The notes below the pieces were generated by a model. That model did not search any database. It worked only from the letters and a program-made list of their open reading frames with translations, and was not told the DNA's origin. Positions 30,014-34,391 of a stretch of DNA of 34,391 nt are shown in pieces. The first letter of the stretch is position 1, and each line of letters begins with the position of its first letter. Both the position numbers and the translations under genes were made by a program. Location: the NCBI GenBank assembly GCA_016463225.1, contig JAEMRT010000035.1:11957-46347 (forward strand), given 5' to 3'. Origin of the DNA: Sphingopyxis sp. (GTDB lineage Bacteria > Pseudomonadota > Alphaproteobacteria > Sphingomonadales > Sphingomonadaceae).

Positions 30014-32586
30014 TACCAGGCCTTGGAAAGGGTAAGACTGATGGTGCGCCCGATCGCGGGATAATTTGTCGCATCATAATTGGGCAGGGCGACGCTTGTC
30101 GTGCGAATAAGCGACGGCTTCCGATTCAGGATGTTCTGGCTCGCAAGCAGGAATGACCAACCATCCCAGACGCCGCTACCTTGAGGCTTCCAACCGAGGG
30201 TGGCGTCAGCGGAATGAAAGGCTTTGACCCGGTAGGTCGTGCTGGTTCGGCTATCTTTGGTGCCGCCAAGATAATTATAGGCGATCGCCATGTTTACCTT
30301 GCCGCGCTTCCAGCTGGCGCTCGCGCTACCGCGCCAGTGCGGTGGTCGGAATATGGTGCCGGCCTGTTCGAAGACGGGTTGTCCCGCGCTTAGCTGCTGA
30401 TCGCTTTTGAGGTAGCTGGCATTGGCTTCAAGCTTGAAATCGCTGCTGCCGGTAAAGAAGGCATAGGCGATCGAACTATCCACCCCCTGTATATGTTGAC
30501 GCGCGACATTCTGATATCCGGTGTAGACGATCGCAGCAAGGTTTGCAGGATCATAAGCGGTGCCACTTAGATTTTGAACGCCGAGCGGCAGGCTGGCAGT
30601 TGCCGCCAATACCTGATCGAGGGTCGGATTGAGAATGATGAGGTCGGCATATTCGTCCCTGAATGCCTGCGAACTGGACGCTATGGGATAGGTTACGCGG
30701 TTTTTGTAGCGGACGTCGAAGAAACTAGCCTCGAGTTTCAGACCCGCTATCGATGAAGGCTCCAACTGGACGGTGAATGTAAGGGTCCTGGCCTTTTCAG
30801 GCTCCAGCGCCTTTCGACTTCCGTCGATCTGCAGAACATTTTCGTTGGTTGGAGGCGCTGGCAGGTAGCGACTTGAAGCGTAAAGCGTCGCCTGCGGAGC
30901 AATATTCAGTTGGCTGAGCGTCGGCGCCTTGAAAGATTTCCCCCACGCGGCCTTGAGCGTCAGATCGGCGATCGGCTGATAGGCAATGCCAAGCTTGGGT
31001 GTTGCAAGGCTGCCCATCTGGTCATAGCGTTCATATCGCAGCGCGCCGGTGATCTGCAGCGCGTGAATGAGCGGTAACGCATTTGCGCCAGCGATCAGCG
31101 GTAGAAACATTTCGCCATATGCGAATAGAGCGGTCTGCGAGTCTGTATAATTTTGGATGGCAAAGGTTGCAGTTGATGTCGTTCTGAAGATCGAGCCATC
31201 CAGGCCATTGGCACGCAGTCCGGCCCCCAGCGCGACACGCGCGTCGCCACCCGGTAAGGCAAAGAGCGGGCCTTCACTGCTGAACTCTGCTGACCAAAGG
31301 TCATTCTTGTAGCGCACATCGTTGACGAACAACCGGCTGCTGCCTGAGAAGACTTCCGCCTTGACCCCGCTATCGCTGATAGCGCGCGTGAAGCGGGCGG
31401 TCATTTCCCAGTCGGCAGGCAGGTGGAAGGTGAGGGACGGGCTGATCGACCAACTCTCGACGTCCGGGGAGGCGGTGGCGCCGGACTGAATATTCATGCC
31501 GCTGCCATTGGGCAGTGAGAAACGGGATTTACGGCGGATATAGTGGGCATCGAGCCCGAACTCCATGACTTCGCCCAAGGATTGATGGCCTGCTACAACA
31601 GCGCTCAATTGCTTGTTTGACGGAAATATGGTCATTTCAGGGTTCACAGCGCCATGTGTGTAGGAACGCTGGCCGGCAGAGACGTCGGTCGCCTTGGCGA
31701 AATCGCCGGCGATCATGATGCCGCCGCTATTCCATCGACGACCCGTCACCCCGCTATATTGCTGCTGGAACGCCCCGCCATCGGTCGCGCCGCCAATTCT
31801 CGCGCTGGTTTCCAGGCCGTCGAAATCGCGGCGGAGGATGATGTTGGCTACGCCGCCGACAGCATCGGAACCATAAAGCGCCGATGCGCCGTCAGCGATA
31901 ATTTCGACCCGCTCGACCGCCGCCAGCGGTATAGCCGATATGTCGATGCCCTGGCTCACCGCGTCATAGGCAAGCCGATGTCCGTTGAGCAAAGTGAGCG
32001 TAGCGTCTGCGCCCAATCCCCTGAGGTTGAGAGCGGACGACGACGTAACATTTTCCGAACCATTCTGCCGAGCGGACACCACGCCTGGGTTCTGGCCGCC
32101 ATTATAATTTTGCGGGATGCTGCGTGCGAATGATCCAAGGTCGCTATGGCCGAGCTCGACGATTTTTTCGCGGCTCGCCGATATTACCGGAGATGTTGGC
32201 TTCGCGCCACGAATGCGGGAACCTGTGACCGAAAGCTCGATGTCCGTCGCGCTGGTTACCGCCTCGCGCGACGGCGCTTCTCGCCCCCGCAGGGTGATCG
32301 TGCGCTCCTTGATGTCGGCGGTGAGGCCCGAAGGCGCGAGGAGGGCGGCCACGGCGTCTTCGACCGTGTAGGCCCCGGCGAGAGACGGGGCGCGACGCCC
32401 CTTGAGCGACCGGCCATCGGCAACGAGTTGATAATCGCTCATCCTGGCTATGGCGCGCAGCGCATCGCCAAGATCCTGCTCAGGCAGATCGTAACTTTTG
32501 GGTGCTTCCTGGGCATGGATCTGGGGAACCAGAATGCACATGGACAGTGCAACGCTGCTTAGTAGACCAATTTTACCGATACGCAT
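30013..32586 (-). CDS. TonB-dependent receptor with STN signalling domain
   Basis: This 857-residue outer-membrane protein has a signal peptide ending HAQEA. Residues about 33-100 are an STN domain (YDLPEQDLGDALRAIARMSDYQLVADGRSLKG...), the periplasmic part that contacts FecR-type anti-sigma factors. Plug motifs include LNLRGLGADATLTLLNGHR and VERVEIIADGASALYGSDAV. A beta-barrel follows and ends with aromatic-terminated ISLTLSKAW. It is a transducer-type receptor, and in this context a likely importer and sensor of the lasso peptide. Iron uptake cannot be excluded. Upstream, 87 non-coding bases include a GCCTC/GAGGC hairpin and a GGGGG tract before the ATG. Confidence 0.9.
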   Translation of the reverse strand: MRIGKIGLLSSVALSMCILVPQIHAQEAPKSYDLPEQDLGDALRAIARMSDYQLVADGRSLKGRRAPSLAGAYTVEDAVAALLAPSGLTADIKERTITLRGREAPSREAVTSATDIELSVTGSRIRGAKPTSPVISASREKIVELGHSDLGSFARSIPQNYNGGQNPGVVSARQNGSENVTSSSALNLRGLGADATLTLLNGHRLAYDAVSQGIDISAIPLAAVERVEIIADGASALYGSDAVGGVANIILRRDFDGLETSARIGGATDGGAFQQQYSGVTGRRWNSGGIMIAGDFAKATDVSAGQRSYTHGAVNPEMTIFPSNKQLSAVVAGHQSLGEVMEFGLDAHYIRRKSRFSLPNGSGMNIQSGATASPDVESWSISPSLTFHLPADWEMTARFTRAISDSGVKAEVFSGSSRLFVNDVRYKNDLWSAEFSSEGPLFALPGGDARVALGAGLRANGLDGSIFRTTSTATFAIQNYTDSQTALFAYGEMFLPLIAGANALPLIHALQITGALRYERYDQMGSLATPKLGIAYQPIADLTLKAAWGKSFKAPTLSQLNIAPQATLYASSRYLPAPPTNENVLQIDGSRKALEPEKARTLTFTVQLEPSSIAGLKLEASFFDVRYKNRVTYPIASSSQAFRDEYADLIILNPTLDQVLAATASLPLGVQNLSGTAYDPANLAAIVYTGYQNVARQHIQGVDSSIAYAFFTGSSDFKLEANASYLKSDQQLSAGQPVFEQAGTIFRPPHWRGSASASWKRGKVNMAIAYNYLGGTKDSRTSTTYRVKAFHSADATLGWKPQGSGVWDGWSFLLASQNILNRKPSLIRTTSVALPNYDATNYPAIGRTISLTLSKAW

Positions 32587-32673
32587 GAAACTTGCCCCCT
32601 TGTTCCGCAGGGCCTCTTATTGAGGCTCAGAACGGAAGACGGGCGCGTGCCTATCTAAAGCTGCAACGCGTCA

Positions 32674-33717
32674 TTAATTTTCGGCGGTGAGCAGCAATAT
32701 GTTTTTCTGGGTTCGTTCGATCTTGAGGTTGAGAAAGCCGCTCAAGGCTTGGGCAACGCGCTCAATATTGCGGATTTCGATGTCAGCTAAAATCTCGCGC
32801 GCGCCCAGGGTCGGCTGTGCCAGAACGATCTTGATCTCGCTATAGCTGTTTGCTTCGGCGATGACGTCGCTGACCGGGACATAATCATAGCTCTTCACGC
32901 CGCTCACCCATTGCTGCTCAGACCGTTTGGCAGGATTGACGGAAAAATCCGGGATTTGTCCAGCCTTGAGCGTCAATAGCTGGCCGGAATGCAATGTAAG
33001 GGCTTTGGGCAGCTGGCGCGGGTCAGTGCGGGGTAGTGTGACATTGACCTCGCCCTCGATGGCATGAACGCGCGCGCCCTTACGGATCGTCATGTCGAAC
33101 TGGCCGACGCCTGCCGTCACCTCAATGCCGCGCCCATGTACCATAAAGGGCCTTGCCGTCTGGCTGGCAACGGTGAAGCGGGCACGTCCACGCTTGAGTA
33201 CGATCGCGCGGCGCTCGGCAGTATATCCGATCAGAACCAACGTGTCGGTATCCAATAAGATAGAGCTGCCATCTTCAAGGCGCTCCGTGCGCACCTCGCC
33301 GACCCGTGTCTCCAGAGGCGTGCGCGCCTCGCTCTGCCCGATCAGCGAGGGCGGTGCATCGGTTGAACGCCAAAGCAGACCCGTTGCCGCAAGGAGGCAA
33401 AGCGCCACTGACGCGGCGAGGAGAAGCCGTGGTGGACGGCTTTCCACTTTTCGCGTCTGGTGCAGGAGAGACCGGCGCGAATGCGTTTGTACGGCGGCTT
33501 GGCTTGCCTGCTGCACAGTGTCTACCACGCGCAGATAGGCGAGCTTACGGGAAGGGTTTTCGGCGATCCAGACGTCGAAGGCACGCTGATGTGGACCTAG
33601 CCTGTCGAGATTCCTGGGATCTGGCACGGCGTCCACGTCGGCCATGATGAGCATGGCCCATTCATGGGCATCGCGCGATCCTTCGTGGGGCTCATGATCG
33701 GGAGGCAGGTCAGTCAT
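32674..33717 (-). CDS. FecR-type anti-sigma factor
   Basis: The ATG at 33717 is chosen because GAGG lies 7 bases upstream; it overlaps the sigma gene by 8 bases and gives 347 residues. The N-terminal cytoplasmic domain (DUF4880-like: AFDVWIAENPSRKLAYLRV) binds sigma. A membrane helix lies at about residues 90-115 (LLLAASVALCLLAATGLLW). The periplasmic FecR domain (TRVGEVRTERLEDGSSILLD, VHAIEGEVNV) and a C-terminal DUF4974-like region follow. It relays the signal from the STN domain of the receptor to the sigma factor. An earlier start at 33816 reads sigma sequence out of frame. Confidence 0.88.
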   Translation of the reverse strand: MTDLPPDHEPHEGSRDAHEWAMLIMADVDAVPDPRNLDRLGPHQRAFDVWIAENPSRKLAYLRVVDTVQQASQAAVQTHSRRSLLHQTRKVESRPPRLLLAASVALCLLAATGLLWRSTDAPPSLIGQSEARTPLETRVGEVRTERLEDGSSILLDTDTLVLIGYTAERRAIVLKRGRARFTVASQTARPFMVHGRGIEVTAGVGQFDMTIRKGARVHAIEGEVNVTLPRTDPRQLPKALTLHSGQLLTLKAGQIPDFSVNPAKRSEQQWVSGVKSYDYVPVSDVIAEANSYSEIKIVLAQPTLGAREILADIEIRNIERVAQALSGFLNLKIERTQKNILLLTAEN

Positions 33718-34276
33718 CATTCGCCTCGCGATAGGCGGTAACATGGCGAATGGCTTTGAGCATCTGTTTCTGCACGACCCAGAGCGGAAGATCGAGCTCT
33801 GCTGCAATCGCGACATAGGTCTGACCTTCGATGCGATTGCGCAGGAAGATATCTAGCGTTTGTGGCGGAAGTTGGTTGAGGATCAGCGTCCAGTGCGCCA
33901 GATCTTGCTTTGCCTGCAACTCGCGATAGGTGTTGGATGGGGCAATTGCATGCAGGCCATCGTCGAGCGGCTTGGTGCGTTTCGACAACAGGGTGGATCC
34001 GCGCTCGACGAAATCGCGCAGCAGGTTCGTCGCGATGCGCGTGAGGTAAGCCTGTGGGCTGGCAAGCGCTTGTGCGGGCGCTGCGCGCACGAAACGGGTG
34101 AAGCTTTCCTGGGCGAGTTCGTCGGCATCGGCCTGATTGCCAAGCTGGCGCGTGAAGAACCGCATGAGGCGGGGCTTCTCCCTTGCGTAGAATTCCGGGA
34201 AGCTAAATCGATTGCTTCCGGGATCTCTGGTCATGACCGGATCGCACAGCCGATCCTCGCTTCTGCCCTGGCTCAT
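33710..34276 (-). CDS. ECF sigma factor of the FecI type
   Basis: The ATG at 34276 has AGGTG 6 bases upstream and gives 188 residues; a GTG three codons earlier and an ATG at 34234 are less likely. Sigma region 2 covers about residues 28-95 (FYAREKPRLMRFFTRQLGN, ADELAQESFTRFV, AYLTRIATNLLRDF). Region 4 covers about 125-180 (LPPQTLDIFLRNRIEGQTYVAIAAELDLPLWVVQKQM). It should direct transcription of the receptor and isopeptidase, and possibly of the lasso genes, once released by FecR. It is the first gene visible of the minus-strand operon. Confidence 0.88.
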   Translation of the reverse strand: MSQGRSEDRLCDPVMTRDPGSNRFSFPEFYAREKPRLMRFFTRQLGNQADADELAQESFTRFVRAAPAQALASPQAYLTRIATNLLRDFVERGSTLLSKRTKPLDDGLHAIAPSNTYRELQAKQDLAHWTLILNQLPPQTLDIFLRNRIEGQTYVAIAAELDLPLWVVQKQMLKAIRHVTAYREANDD

Positions 34277-34339
34277 TCGTCGCACCTATGTCCTCTCGGG
34301 GCGACGGCCAAAGCCGGATGTTAGTAACCTGCTATGCAC

Positions 34340-34353
34340 AGGCGCATGCGCCT
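34340..34353. other. 14-bp palindrome in the right-edge intergenic region
   Basis: AGGCGCATGCGCCT is a perfect palindrome followed on the plus strand by TTTACC. It lies 64 bases upstream of the sigma gene start, so it could be an operator or the end of a gene beyond the window. Nothing else is recognisable in 34277-34391. Confidence 0.3.
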
Positions 34354-34391
34354 TTACCGTTGCCGGCTGGACATGCGCGCATGCCACCCGG

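Noticed and set aside
1..34391. Relaxase (traI), coupling protein (traD), rep or par genes
   Set aside because: None recognised in any frame, so plasmid versus integrated element cannot be decided from this window.

Overview
This window looks like part of a large conjugative plasmid or integrated conjugative element from an alphaproteobacterium, most likely a sphingomonad. That placement is inference from three things: GC-rich codon use, an F-type conjugation operon of the layout known from sphingomonad megaplasmids, and an isopeptidase-type lasso peptide cluster of the kind common in Caulobacterales and Sphingomonadales. No rRNA, tRNA, CRISPR array or insertion sequence was recognised.

Left edge (1-1531): the 5' part of a Fic-family gene runs off the window on the minus strand. 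Behind it lies an array of four short direct repeats with an exact 24-bp period, then a broken minus-strand winged-helix ORF. A palindrome-rich divergent intergenic region separates that ORF from a small two-helix membrane protein on the plus strand.

Middle (1528-23142, all minus strand): an almost gap-free F-type type IV secretion operon, read from the right as orf91, dsbC, traA (pilin), traL, traE, traK, traB, traV, traC, orf119, orf88, traW, traU, orf84, traN (split into two secreted proteins), trbC, an S26 signal peptidase, traF, a trbB-like thioredoxin, traH and traG. Most junctions are stop/start overlaps of 1 or 4 bases, which supports several small unrecognised genes. Pilus assembly, mating-pair stabilisation and three disulfide-handling proteins are present. 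The relaxase and coupling protein (traI, traD) are not in the window.

Control zone (23143-25320): a nested inverted repeat, a 16-bp repeat found upstream of two genes, an unrecognised 139-residue protein, an XRE-type regulator and a GntR-type regulator, all on the plus strand.

Lasso peptide locus (25321-34276): a 44-residue precursor whose predicted core begins GAGVGNADS (8-residue Gly1-Asp8 ring), a fused RRE-protease B protein and an asparagine-synthetase-like C cyclase, all plus strand. Facing them on the minus strand are an ECF sigma factor, a FecR-type anti-sigma factor, a TonB receptor with an STN signalling domain and a prolyl-oligopeptidase-like lasso isopeptidase. No ABC exporter (D gene) is visible. 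The likely logic is inferred: B and C make the lasso, the receptor binds or imports it and signals through FecR and the sigma factor, and the isopeptidase opens the ring. A complete lasso make-sense-open locus beside a conjugation operon is the most interesting feature here.
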